DNA of 64,000 bases, from positions 62,001 through 126,000 of the forward strand of contig CANQSF010000001.1 in the NCBI GenBank assembly GCA_947626345.1. Reading direction: 5' to 3'. The notes below the pieces were generated by a model. That model saw only the letters and a program-made list of their open reading frames with translations. It had not been told where the DNA came from and did no database searches. Each line of letters starts with the position of its first letter. Within the stretch, counting starts at the first letter, position 1. Origin of the DNA: an uncultured Oscillospiraceae bacterium (GTDB lineage Bacteria > Bacillota > Clostridia > Oscillospirales > Oscillospiraceae). Positions 25,931 to 33,851 of the stretch are shown here, piece by piece. The translations under genes were made by a program, and so were the position numbers.

Positions 25931-25975
25931 TTATTGTAATAGAAGCAAAAACCACGAGCCGAAAGAAGGAACGCG

Positions 25976-27646
25976 ATGGCGATATATCATTTTGAAGCGA
26001 AAGTCATAAGCCGCGGCGCGGGCCGCTCCGCCGTAGCCGCCGCAGCCTATATGAGCTGCTCCGCTGTCCTTAACGACTACGACGGCGTACAGCACGACTA
26101 CACCAGGAAACAGGGCCTCGTCTGGCAGCGGGTGTTCCTGCCGGAATACGCGCCTGCGGAATGGGCGGACCGGGGCGCGCTGTGGAACGCCGTGGAGGAA
26201 ACCGAGAAAACAAAGGACAGCCGCCTGGCCCGTGAGTTCGTAGCGGCGCTGCCGGTGGAGCTGAACAGGGACGAATGGATCGCCCTGCTCTCTGATTTCA
26301 TCCAGAGGCAGTTTGTAGCGGACGGGATGTGCGCCGATGTGTGCATCCACGATACGGACGGCCACAATCCCCACGCTCATATCATGCTGACCGTCCGCCC
26401 GCTGGATGAAAAAGGCAGGTGGCAGTATAAGACCGAAAAGGAATATCTCTGTGTGAAGAACGGCGAGGAACGAGGCTTTACCGCCGCCGAATTTAAGGCG
26501 GCGCGGGCAGACGGCTGGGAGAAGCAATATCCCTACATGGTCGATGGCAAAAAGGCCTATATGGCCCCGTCCGAGGCTGAGGCGCACGGCTATGAGCGCG
26601 TGTCCAAATACCCCAAAAGCACCAAGTACGGACGGCAGAATCCAATCGCTGCCCGCTGGAACAGCGACGAACAGCTGAATCTCTGGCGGGCATCCTGGGC
26701 GGACGCCATGAATCTCTGCCTGGAGCAAAAGGGCCTTGACGAGCGCATAGACCACCGCAGTCACGCCGAGCGCGGCCTGGATGAGCAGCCTACCATCCAT
26801 GAGGGCGTGGCCGCCCGCGCACTGGAGAAAAAGGGAATCACCTCTGACCGGTGCGAGTTGAATCGGCAGATAAAGGCGGACAACGCCCTGCTGCGGGAGC
26901 TCAAGGCCCAGGTCAGGAAGCTGATGCAGGCGGTGAGAGCCACGATACCGGCTATGGCGGAGGCCATGGAGAAGCTGCGGGAGAACATGCTCGTGTTCCG
27001 CTACCAGCTCCGGCACATCTCCTACGGCAAGGGCCGGCTGTCCCGCCGCCTGGGTACGGTGCGGTCCGCGCTGGAGCGGTATTCCGGTCTGGTGCATCAG
27101 ATAAAGAAAAAGGGCAAGGAACGAAAGACGCTCCTTGCCGAGAAGAAAGTCACACCGAAGCTGCGCGTCACCAGGCATCGGGAGCTGTCCGCCCTTATAA
27201 CAGGGCTGACGGAAGAACTGGAGGAACTGCGCTCCCGGAAGGCTATGCTTCTGCGGGAGTTGTCGTGCCAGGATGACAGCGAAATAGGCGCGGTGAAAAA
27301 GGATATTGCGGAGATGGAGGCTGATCTTGCCAAGCTGGGTCAGCAGGAGAAGAAATGCGCCGCCGAGCTGAATGACGCGCTGAAGCAGTACACCGAGCTA
27401 AAGGAACAGGCCAAAGACCTGGACCCCGACGAACTGCTGGCCGCCCGCCTTGCCCTGCGCTCGGAGAGGGAACGCGCCGCAGCAGCTCGCCTGCAGGCCG
27501 CCTATGGCAATGAGTTCAAGGCCGTCACGCTATACGACAGCAAGCTGGATGTGAGAAATATGCTGGGCGAAAGAGCTCAGCGGCCAAGGAAAACAGTGGA
27601 CCACCAACAGAAACGGAAAACAGAGCATAGGGAACAGGGACGGTGA
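25976..27646 (+). CDS. MobA/MobL-family relaxase (MOBQ type)
   Basis: 556 aa, ATG 25976 behind GAAGGAACG. The relaxase domain opens with IYHFEAKVISRGAGRSAVAAAAYMS and has the metal-binding histidine triad HDTDGHNPHAH near residue 130; the C-terminal half is long coiled coil rich in Glu/Lys/Arg. It nicks oriT and leads the single strand into a helper conjugation channel. The IS110 now separates it from its normal upstream region, so its expression may have changed. Confidence 0.93.
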   Translation: MAIYHFEAKVISRGAGRSAVAAAAYMSCSAVLNDYDGVQHDYTRKQGLVWQRVFLPEYAPAEWADRGALWNAVEETEKTKDSRLAREFVAALPVELNRDEWIALLSDFIQRQFVADGMCADVCIHDTDGHNPHAHIMLTVRPLDEKGRWQYKTEKEYLCVKNGEERGFTAAEFKAARADGWEKQYPYMVDGKKAYMAPSEAEAHGYERVSKYPKSTKYGRQNPIAARWNSDEQLNLWRASWADAMNLCLEQKGLDERIDHRSHAERGLDEQPTIHEGVAARALEKKGITSDRCELNRQIKADNALLRELKAQVRKLMQAVRATIPAMAEAMEKLRENMLVFRYQLRHISYGKGRLSRRLGTVRSALERYSGLVHQIKKKGKERKTLLAEKKVTPKLRVTRHRELSALITGLTEELEELRSRKAMLLRELSCQDDSEIGAVKKDIAEMEADLAKLGQQEKKCAAELNDALKQYTELKEQAKDLDPDELLAARLALRSERERAAAARLQAAYGNEFKAVTLYDSKLDVRNMLGERAQRPRKTVDHQQKRKTEHREQGR

Positions 27647-27704
27647 ACGCGCTATAATAACCATTATCATTCTAGCCCCTAAACCCATCGAAACCAATTC
27701 TCTG

Positions 27705-28400
27705 CTATTCCACCTTCATCATTCGGTAGCCGATACCGATGTGGGTCTGGATGTACTGGGGCGAACCGGGAGCGGCCTCCAGCTTTTTGCGCAGGGTCGC
27801 CATGTATACCCGCAGGCTGGCCACGTCATTGTCCCAAGAGCTTCCCCACACGCCCTGGGTAATGAATTTATGGGTCAGGACCTTCCCGGTGTTTCGGGCC
27901 AGCAGGCATAAGAGCTTATACTCGATGGCCGTGAGGTGTAGCTCCTCCCCGCCCAGATAGGCGCACCCGGTGGCAAAGTCGATGCGCAGCGCACCGTTTT
28001 CATAGACGGACGCGCTCTCATCCCCGCCCATCAGAGCCAGCCGCCGCTGGGTGACCCGGAGCCGGGCCAGCAGTTCGTCCACGGAGAAGGGCTTGGTGAG
28101 ATAGTCGTCCGCACCGGCGTCCAGAGCGGCGATCTTGTCGGCGTCCTCGCTGCGGGCGCTGATGACGATGATGGGTACATTGGACCAGTCCCGGACCCGG
28201 TGGATGACCTCCACGCCGTCCATGTCGGGCAGGCCCAGGTCCAGCAAAATGACATCTGGGGCATGGGAGGCAGCTTCCATCACTGCCCCCTCGCCCGTGT
28301 CTGCGGTGAGATAGCGGTAATCATGGGCCTTCAATGTGGTGGCAATCAGGTTCCGCACAGGCGGGTCATCCTCCACCACGAGAATGAGAAACTTATTCAT
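27705..28400 (-). CDS. KdpE-like response regulator
   Basis: 231 aa, with VEDDPP acidic pair, phospho-acceptor Asp (ILLDLGLPDMDG), TKPFSVDELLAR, and an OmpR winged helix (LRVYMATLRKKLE, THIGIGYRM). The closest well-known type is KdpE. ATG 28400 overlaps the end of the kinase gene by 8 bp. It is the last gene of the potassium cargo operon, so it likely regulates the Ktr genes rather than a Kdp pump, which is absent here. Confidence 0.88.
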   Translation of the reverse strand: MNKFLILVVEDDPPVRNLIATTLKAHDYRYLTADTGEGAVMEAASHAPDVILLDLGLPDMDGVEVIHRVRDWSNVPIIVISARSEDADKIAALDAGADDYLTKPFSVDELLARLRVTQRRLALMGGDESASVYENGALRIDFATGCAYLGGEELHLTAIEYKLLCLLARNTGKVLTHKFITQGVWGSSWDNDVASLRVYMATLRKKLEAAPGSPQYIQTHIGIGYRMMKVE

Positions 28401-30327
28401 GCAGCGTTACCTCCTCCAGAGGCAGAGTAAAGCGGAACACCGCGCCATGTGGCTGATTGTCCCGGACCTCTATGGTCCCGCCGTGGGCCTGGATAATAGC
28501 TCGGCAAAGGTACAGCCCCAGCCCCAGCCGGCGGCGGTCGTCCGCCACGGGAGCCTGGCCGCAGAAGAACTTTTCAAACACCCGTTGTTTCTCGCTGTCC
28601 GCCACACCGGGCCCATCGTCGGCCACCAGCACCTCCGCCATATCGCCGCACCGGCCGTCTGTTACAGTGACAGCGGCGTTTTCGCCAGCATATTTGAAGG
28701 CGTTGTCTATGAGATTCACAATGACCTGGACCACCAGCCGGGCGTCTGCCCGCACCAGCAGCAGCTCCTCGGAGTGGATCACCCGGACAGCGCCCTTTCT
28801 CGTTTTGCGGCGGGTGTGGACCGCAGCCTCGTCCACGATGTCGCTTATCAGCTCCGCCGAGGGATGGAGGGTCATGCGGCCTTCTTCGATGCGGGTGGCG
28901 TACAGGAGATTTTCCACCAATTCTGTGAGCCACTGGGCGTCATCATAGATGTCGCCATAGATGGCACGGCGGGTCTCCGGGTCAAATTTGTCCTCGTTGG
29001 CCAGCAGATTGGCCGCGTTGCCGGAGATAGTGGTCAAGGGCGTGCGCAGATCGTGGGAGATGGTGCGCAGAAGGTCAGCCCGCAGCTTCTCGCTCTCCGC
29101 CAGCACCGCGGCGGCCTCCTTCTCCCGGGCGTTGCGCTCGTTCTCCAGCGCCAGGGTGCACTCCGCCAGGATGGAGGACAGGATGTCCCGCTCCGAGCCG
29201 TCCAACATTTCCGAGTGCACGTCCAGCCCCACCACGCCATATTTTCGGTCATTGACCTTTAAGGGGGCATAAAGATACCCGCCTTTGTCCCCTTCGCCGG
29301 GGGCGTCTTCCGTCAGGGCATGCCACGCTGCAGGCCGCTCCGCCTCCGTATCGTAGGTCATTTCGCCCGCGGCCGGGTATAGCATCGGCTCCTGCAAAAG
29401 CCCGTCAGCCAAGGGATAGATGACGGTGTTCCGTCCCAGCAGGCCCACCAGCTGCTCTGCCGCCGTGTCCAGTATCTCTCCCCGGCCTCTGGCCTTGGAC
29501 AGGGCCTGATTGGCGTCAAAGAGCATCTTCGTCCGCCGGGCGGTGAGGGCCTCCTGTCCCGCCCGGGCCTTATAGCGTATCGCCAGGGTGCTGGTGATAT
29601 AGGCCGTCAGGAACATGATGAGAAACGTCACGGGATAGCCGGTGCCGTAGGCCGCAAAGGAAAAGCGGGGAACGGTAAAGAGGTAGTTGAACACCAGCAC
29701 ACTTGCCACCGAGGACGCCAGGGCATAGACGGGGCGGGTAGTGACCACCGAAGTGAGCACCACGCCCAAAATGTAGACCATGATGATGTTGGCGTCCGTA
29801 AAGCCCCAGGCGTGGAGCGGCAGGCTGATGAGCGTTGCGGCGGCCAGGATGCCCAGGCTCCACATGGCGTTTTTCGCCACGCTCTTGCCGGATTCGGCAG
29901 CTTGCTTGGGCCGGTAAGGGCCATCCGCGCTCTTGTCCGGGATGATATGGATGTCTACTTCCGGGGCGTAGGAGAGCAGCTGCTCCGTCAGAGGCGGCCG
30001 GCCGAAGAGACGCCGTCTCCCGGCGGCACTGCGTCCCAGAACGATCTTCGTTACGCCGTTCAGCCGGGCGTATTCCGCGATCTGAAAGGGCACATCCTCG
30101 CCATAGACCGTCTCGATCCGGGCCCCCAGCTTTTCCGCCAGGGCCTGGTTATACCGCAGACGCCGCTTGTCCTCCTCCGAGGCAGCGGCCCCGTCCGGGG
30201 TCTTTACATACAAAGCCGTGAACGTTCCGCTAAAGACCTGGGCCATCCGGGCTGCCGTGCGGATGATACGTCCGTTGGAGGGCGAGGAGGAAAGGCACGC
30301 CAGAATATGCTCGCTGCCGGATTCCAT
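28393..30327 (-). CDS. KdpD-like sensor histidine kinase lacking the N-terminal KdpD domain
   Basis: 644 aa, from ATG 30327. Parts: universal-stress-protein-like domain (1-130), four membrane helices of DUF4118 (about 160-255), a GAF-like region, HisKA with SHDLRTPLTTI, and HATPase with NLIDNAFKY, ADDGPGV and LGLGLYLC. Classical KdpD is near 900 aa and begins with a Walker-A KdpD domain; that part is missing here. It is co-operonic with ktrB and ktrA, so it probably senses potassium or osmotic state to control them. Confidence 0.88.
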   Translation of the reverse strand: MESGSEHILACLSSSPSNGRIIRTAARMAQVFSGTFTALYVKTPDGAAASEEDKRRLRYNQALAEKLGARIETVYGEDVPFQIAEYARLNGVTKIVLGRSAAGRRRLFGRPPLTEQLLSYAPEVDIHIIPDKSADGPYRPKQAAESGKSVAKNAMWSLGILAAATLISLPLHAWGFTDANIIMVYILGVVLTSVVTTRPVYALASSVASVLVFNYLFTVPRFSFAAYGTGYPVTFLIMFLTAYITSTLAIRYKARAGQEALTARRTKMLFDANQALSKARGRGEILDTAAEQLVGLLGRNTVIYPLADGLLQEPMLYPAAGEMTYDTEAERPAAWHALTEDAPGEGDKGGYLYAPLKVNDRKYGVVGLDVHSEMLDGSERDILSSILAECTLALENERNAREKEAAAVLAESEKLRADLLRTISHDLRTPLTTISGNAANLLANEDKFDPETRRAIYGDIYDDAQWLTELVENLLYATRIEEGRMTLHPSAELISDIVDEAAVHTRRKTRKGAVRVIHSEELLLVRADARLVVQVIVNLIDNAFKYAGENAAVTVTDGRCGDMAEVLVADDGPGVADSEKQRVFEKFFCGQAPVADDRRRLGLGLYLCRAIIQAHGGTIEVRDNQPHGAVFRFTLPLEEVTLHE

Positions 30328-30382
30328 GGCCTTCACCCCCTTCCTGCGTTCATCATAGCACAAAACCGATCATTCTTCCACA

Positions 30383-31030
30383 TCAGATGCGGAAGCACCG
30401 CTGCACGGCTTTGGGCCTGCCCAGCACCAGCATGGACTCGTCTGTAGTCAGCATGGTATCTGGCCCCACCTCCGTGTTCAGCCGGCCGCCCTCCCGGATG
30501 CCCAGGATGTTAAGGCCGTACTTTTTCCGAATGTCCAGGGCTACCACCGTCTTCCCGCTCCAGGCGGGCGGGACGGCCAACTCGAACAGCGAGCAGTCCC
30601 CATCCAGTTCGATGTAATCTAGGATGCTCCGGCTGCTGCAGCGCACGGCGGTCCAGGCCGCCAGCTGCTTTTCTGGGTACACCACCTCGTCCGCGCCGTT
30701 GCGCAGCAGAAATTTCTCCTGCATCTCGCTGGCGGCACGGGCGATGACCTTTTTTGCCCCCAGGTCCTTCAAAATGGCGGCGGTTTCCAGAGAGTTCTGG
30801 AAGTTGTCTCCGATGGCCACGATGCACACGTCGAAACTGGGCACTCCCAGCCCGGAGAGAAAGGCGCGGCTGGTGCTGTCCCCGATCTGGGCCGCCGTCA
30901 CCATGGGCAGCACCGCGCTGACCCGCTCTTCACTATTGTCCACCGCCAGCACCTGGCAGTGCATCTCGCAGAGCTTTTCCGCGATGTGAGAGCCGAACCG
31001 GCCCAGTCCTATCAACAATACCGACCTCAT
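30383..31030 (-). CDS. KtrA/TrkA-type potassium channel regulatory subunit
   Basis: 215 aa, ATG 31030 behind AGGAGG. The RCK N-terminal Rossmann fold begins LLIGLGRFGSHIAEKL with the acidic VDNSEE, followed by a TrkA-C domain. It forms a cytoplasmic ring that gates the KtrB-type pore by binding nucleotides. It starts 11 bp after the ktrB stop. Confidence 0.92.
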   Translation of the reverse strand: MRSVLLIGLGRFGSHIAEKLCEMHCQVLAVDNSEERVSAVLPMVTAAQIGDSTSRAFLSGLGVPSFDVCIVAIGDNFQNSLETAAILKDLGAKKVIARAASEMQEKFLLRNGADEVVYPEKQLAAWTAVRCSSRSILDYIELDGDCSLFELAVPPAWSGKTVVALDIRKKYGLNILGIREGGRLNTEVGPDTMLTTDESMLVLGRPKAVQRCFRI

Positions 31031-31041
31031 AGCGAAACCTC

Positions 31042-32367
31042 CTATCCTATCGTCAGCTTTTCCATCGGGAGGAGCGCCTCCCGCTTCCTGCCGGCCAGGG
31101 CGGCGAAGATCAGCGTCAGGCCGCCCGCCCGGCCAAAGAACATGAGAAATATAAGGATGCCCCGACTGAGCGGTCCCAGCGTGGGCGTGATGCCCAGAGA
31201 CAGGCCCACCGTGCCGATAGCCGAGGCTGTCTCGAAAAGGCACGTCCCCAGCGGCAGCGCCTCCGCCCGGCTGATGACCGCCCCGCCCAAGAGAAACAGG
31301 GTCAGATACATCACCAGCACCGTGGCAGCAGTGCGCACCGCGCCCTCCTCCAGCCGCCGGCCGAAAAGGCTCGTATGCTCCCGGCGGCGGAACACCGCCC
31401 ATGCGGTGGCGGCAAGTGCCGCCAGAGTCGTGGTTTTCATACCGCCTGCGGTGGAGCCGGGTGACCCGCCGATGAGCATCAGCGCGACGGTGAGGGCCTG
31501 GCCTGTATCGCTCAAGGCCGCCTGATCCACGGTGTTGAAGCCCGCCGTCCGGGGCGTCACCGCCTGGAACAGACTTGACCATACCCGCTGGCGCATGGGG
31601 TAAGCAGCAAACTCGCCGAAGAAGAAGTATACCGCAGGAAGTGCGATAAGAAGCCCTGTAACAGACAGTATGACCTTGCTCTGCATACTAAAGCGGCGCA
31701 AATGCACGCCGTGTGTCCGCACATCCTCCCAAGTGAGAAAGCCGATGCCGCCTACTATGATGAGCGCCATGACGGTGAGATTGATGACCGGCTGGGCCGC
31801 AAAGGAAGTCAGCGAGGAAAAAGCCGCCTCCCGGCCCATCAGGTCGAAGCCCGCATTGCAAAAGGCGGACACGGCGTGGAAAAGCCCGTACCATATCCCT
31901 TCTTTCAGCCCATAACGTCGGCAGAACACCGGGGCCATGACCGCCGCGCCGGTCAGTTCAATGATGACTGCGGCACAGATGATAGTCCCCGCCAGCCGGA
32001 CGATTCCGCTGATGGAGTGGGCGGAGAGTGACTCCTGGATGGCCGTGCGCTGCTTTAGGCTCACTCGCTTGCCGGTCAGGGCAACCATGGCCATCGCCGC
32101 CGTCACCACTCCCATGCCGCCGATCTGGATGAGGAACAGCAGTACCCCCTGGCCGAAGCCGCTCCAATAGGAGGCGGTGTCCCGTACCACCAAGCCGGTG
32201 ACGCACACGGCGGAGGTAGCTGTGAACAGTGCGTCGGCAAAGTTTGCGCCTCGCCCATCCAGAGTGGAAATGGGGAGCATGAGCAGAAAAGCGCCCAGAA
32301 GGATCAGGGCACCGAAGCCCACGATGATGATCTGCGATGTGGACAGGTTTCTCTCCATCCGGCGCAC
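31042..32367 (-). CDS. KtrB/TrkH-type potassium uptake membrane protein
   Basis: 441 aa from GTG 32367, which has GGAGGTGA at a normal distance; ATG 32358 is the alternative. It has the four pore-loop filters of the superfamily: SAVCVTGL, SAFCNAGF, TPRTAGFN and SAIGTVGL. Takes up K+ with Na+ or the membrane potential. First gene of the ktrB-ktrA-kdpD-kdpE operon, reading away from the right end of the element; the 176 bp upstream to the end carry its promoter and the inverted-repeat end, plus a GAGCGCA / TGCGCTC hairpin at about 32477-32507. Confidence 0.9.
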   Translation of the reverse strand: MRRMERNLSTSQIIIVGFGALILLGAFLLMLPISTLDGRGANFADALFTATSAVCVTGLVVRDTASYWSGFGQGVLLFLIQIGGMGVVTAAMAMVALTGKRVSLKQRTAIQESLSAHSISGIVRLAGTIICAAVIIELTGAAVMAPVFCRRYGLKEGIWYGLFHAVSAFCNAGFDLMGREAAFSSLTSFAAQPVINLTVMALIIVGGIGFLTWEDVRTHGVHLRRFSMQSKVILSVTGLLIALPAVYFFFGEFAAYPMRQRVWSSLFQAVTPRTAGFNTVDQAALSDTGQALTVALMLIGGSPGSTAGGMKTTTLAALAATAWAVFRRREHTSLFGRRLEEGAVRTAATVLVMYLTLFLLGGAVISRAEALPLGTCLFETASAIGTVGLSLGITPTLGPLSRGILIFLMFFGRAGGLTLIFAALAGRKREALLPMEKLTIG

Positions 32368-32543
32368 GGCCCTCACCTCCCTGGTGGTATCATTGTGCCA
32401 CAAGTCTTGTGAAATGTGCGTTAGCATTTGCCCGGCTGGCATAAAGATCGCATTAAAATGCAGCAGGATAAAACGAGAGCGCAACGACCAACTTGCCGCT
32501 GCGCTCATTTCAATAATAAAATTACCCTTGACAACTGCTCTAT

Positions 32544-32789
32544 GAGGAGAAGGTGCTGGCCATCGCGGACACGGGCATCGGCATCGCCGCCGAGGACCTG
32601 CCCCGGATCTTCGAGAAGGGCTTCACCGGCTACAACGGCCGGACGGACAAGTCCGCCACGGGGCTGGGGCTGTATCTGTGCCGCCGGGCGGCGGATATGC
32701 TCCACCACCGGCTCTGGGCCCGGTCGGAGGTGGGAAAGGGCAGCGTGTTCTTCCTGGATCTGCACCGGGACGCGCTGGAGGTGGAGTGA
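32544..32789 (+). pseudogene. BceS-type sensor kinase, 3' part
   Basis: Eighty-one codons in phase with the 5' part across the element. They hold the G1 box ADTGIGI, F box, G2 box GLGLYLC and a normal C-terminus ending VE at 32789. GTG 32553 could start translation but has no ribosome site. Without the element the joint would read VTITVSEEKVLAIADTG, a smooth kinase sequence. Confidence 0.92.
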
Positions 32790-32816
32790 GATCCTTTGGA
32801 GCTATCCTTATAAAAA

Positions 32817-32942
32817 GGCCCCCTTGTGCAAAGGGGGCTGTCACGGCGCAGCCGTGACTGGGGGATTGTTCTCCAGAGCGGCATGACAACCCCTCCGCCT
32901 CGCTGTTGCTCGGCACCTCCCCTTGCACAGGGGAGGCTTTGG
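32817..32942. repeat. Palindromic intergenic repeat unit (MITE/REP-like)
   Basis: Three consecutive hairpins: CCCCCTT / AAGGGGG (32819-32837), TCACGGC / GCCGTGA (32841-32857) and CCTCCCC / GGGGAGG (32916-32936). The outer parts also resemble each other in inverted orientation (GGGGGATTGTT with GACAACCCCTCC). Units of this kind are common between genes in gut Clostridia. Only one copy was seen in this window. Confidence 0.6.
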
Positions 32943-32995
32943 ACGGCGTCTTACAAAACTGTCATATCCGGGCGTCAAAATGTCACGCGAATCGA

Positions 32996-33024
32996 TTTTG
33001 GCGGCCCGGATATTCTGTTACGAT
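32996..33024 (+). promoter_or_regulatory. Promoter of the Bce-type ABC operon
   Basis: TTTTGG (32996), 17-bp spacer, TACGAT (33019). Just upstream lie repeated GTCA motifs at 32961, 32974 and 32982, a plausible regulator-binding site. It shows the transporter has its own promoter apart from the broken kinase gene. Confidence 0.5.
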
Positions 33025-33080
33025 AGGGACACGGGACGGCGGGGAACGGTCCCCGCGCCTGAGAAAGGAGGTCATGACCT

Positions 33081-33851
33081 ATGACGATTCTGGAGGTACA
33101 GAACCTGGGGAAGATATACACCGGCCGCTTCGGCGCCAACCAGGTCCGGGCCCTCAACAACGTGTCCTTTGCCCTGGAGCAGGGGGAGTATGTGGCCATC
33201 ATGGGGGAGTCCGGCTCCGGCAAGACCACCCTTTTGAACCTGCTGGCGGCCTTCGACCGGCCCACCAGCGGCCAGGTGCTGCTGGAGGGGAAGGATCTGG
33301 CGTCCCTGCGGGAGTCGGAGCTGGCCGCCTTCCGGCGGGACAGCCTGGGCTTCGTGTTCCAGGACTTCAACCTGCTGGACACCTTCAACCTGCGGGACAA
33401 TATCTTTCTGCCCCTGGTGCTGGCGGGCGTGGGCTATGTGGAGATGGCCCAGCGGCTGCAGCCCATCGCCCAGAAGATGGGCATCACGGACGTGCTGACC
33501 AAGTACCCCTATGAGGTCTCCGGCGGCCAGAAGCAGCGGGCGGCGGTGGCCCGGGCGGTGATCACGGGGCCCAAGCTGCTGCTGGCGGACGAGCCCACTG
33601 GGGCGCTGGACTCCAAGAGCTCTGACGGGCTGATGGACCTGTTCGCCCAGCTGAACCGGGAGGGGCAGAGCATCCTCATGGTCACCCACTCCACCAAGGC
33701 CGCCAGCCACGCCGGCCGGGTGATCTTCATCAAGGATGGGGAGCTGTTCCACCAGATCTACCGGGGCGGGGCCACCAACGAGCAGATGTACCAGAAGATC
33801 GCGGACACGCTGACCCTGCTGGCCACGGGAGGAGACGGCCATGAACGCTAG
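33081..33851 (+). CDS. ABC transporter ATPase, BceA type
   Basis: 256 aa, ATG 33081 behind AAAGGAGG. Walker A GESGSGKTT, Q-loop VFQDFNLLDTF, signature VSGGQKQRAAVARA, Walker B LLLADEPTGALD. LLDTF after the Q-loop is typical of BceA-type antimicrobial-peptide transporters. It overlaps the permease gene by 11 bp. Confidence 0.92.
   Translation: MTILEVQNLGKIYTGRFGANQVRALNNVSFALEQGEYVAIMGESGSGKTTLLNLLAAFDRPTSGQVLLEGKDLASLRESELAAFRRDSLGFVFQDFNLLDTFNLRDNIFLPLVLAGVGYVEMAQRLQPIAQKMGITDVLTKYPYEVSGGQKQRAAVARAVITGPKLLLADEPTGALDSKSSDGLMDLFAQLNREGQSILMVTHSTKAASHAGRVIFIKDGELFHQIYRGGATNEQMYQKIADTLTLLATGGDGHER

Larger units (their letters stand above)
18252..32545. mobile_element. Tn4451-like integrative mobilizable element, 14,294 bp, in the bceS-type gene
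   Basis: Both ends are defined. The left end is GA (18250-18251), 8 bp, then GTTGTAAAGGGTGATTTT (18260-18277). The right end is the reverse complement GTTGTCAAGGGTAATTTT (18-bp arm at 32518-32535), 8 bp, then GA (32544-32545). The arms match at 16 of 18 positions and sit at the same distance from GA, the core dinucleotide known for TnpX/TndX recombinases. Contents left to right: tnpV, sigma-like gene, tnpW, tnpX, parM-parR with repeat array, DUF3847 gene, possible oriT, IS110, relaxase, kdpE, kdpD-like, ktrA, ktrB. There are no conjugation-channel genes, so transfer would need a helper. Base composition is visibly less GC-rich than the host on the left half. Confidence 0.92.

Noticed and set aside
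18254..32544. Shared TATG or ATG at the two element junctions as crossover core
   Set aside because: TATG puts the kinase out of frame. ATG is in frame but lies at unequal distance from the inverted arms. GA at 18250 and 32544 satisfies frame, symmetry and the known TnpX/TndX preference.
32553..32789. Independent small gene starting at GTG 32553
   Set aside because: It has no ribosome site and is plainly the C-terminal ATP-lid of the interrupted kinase.
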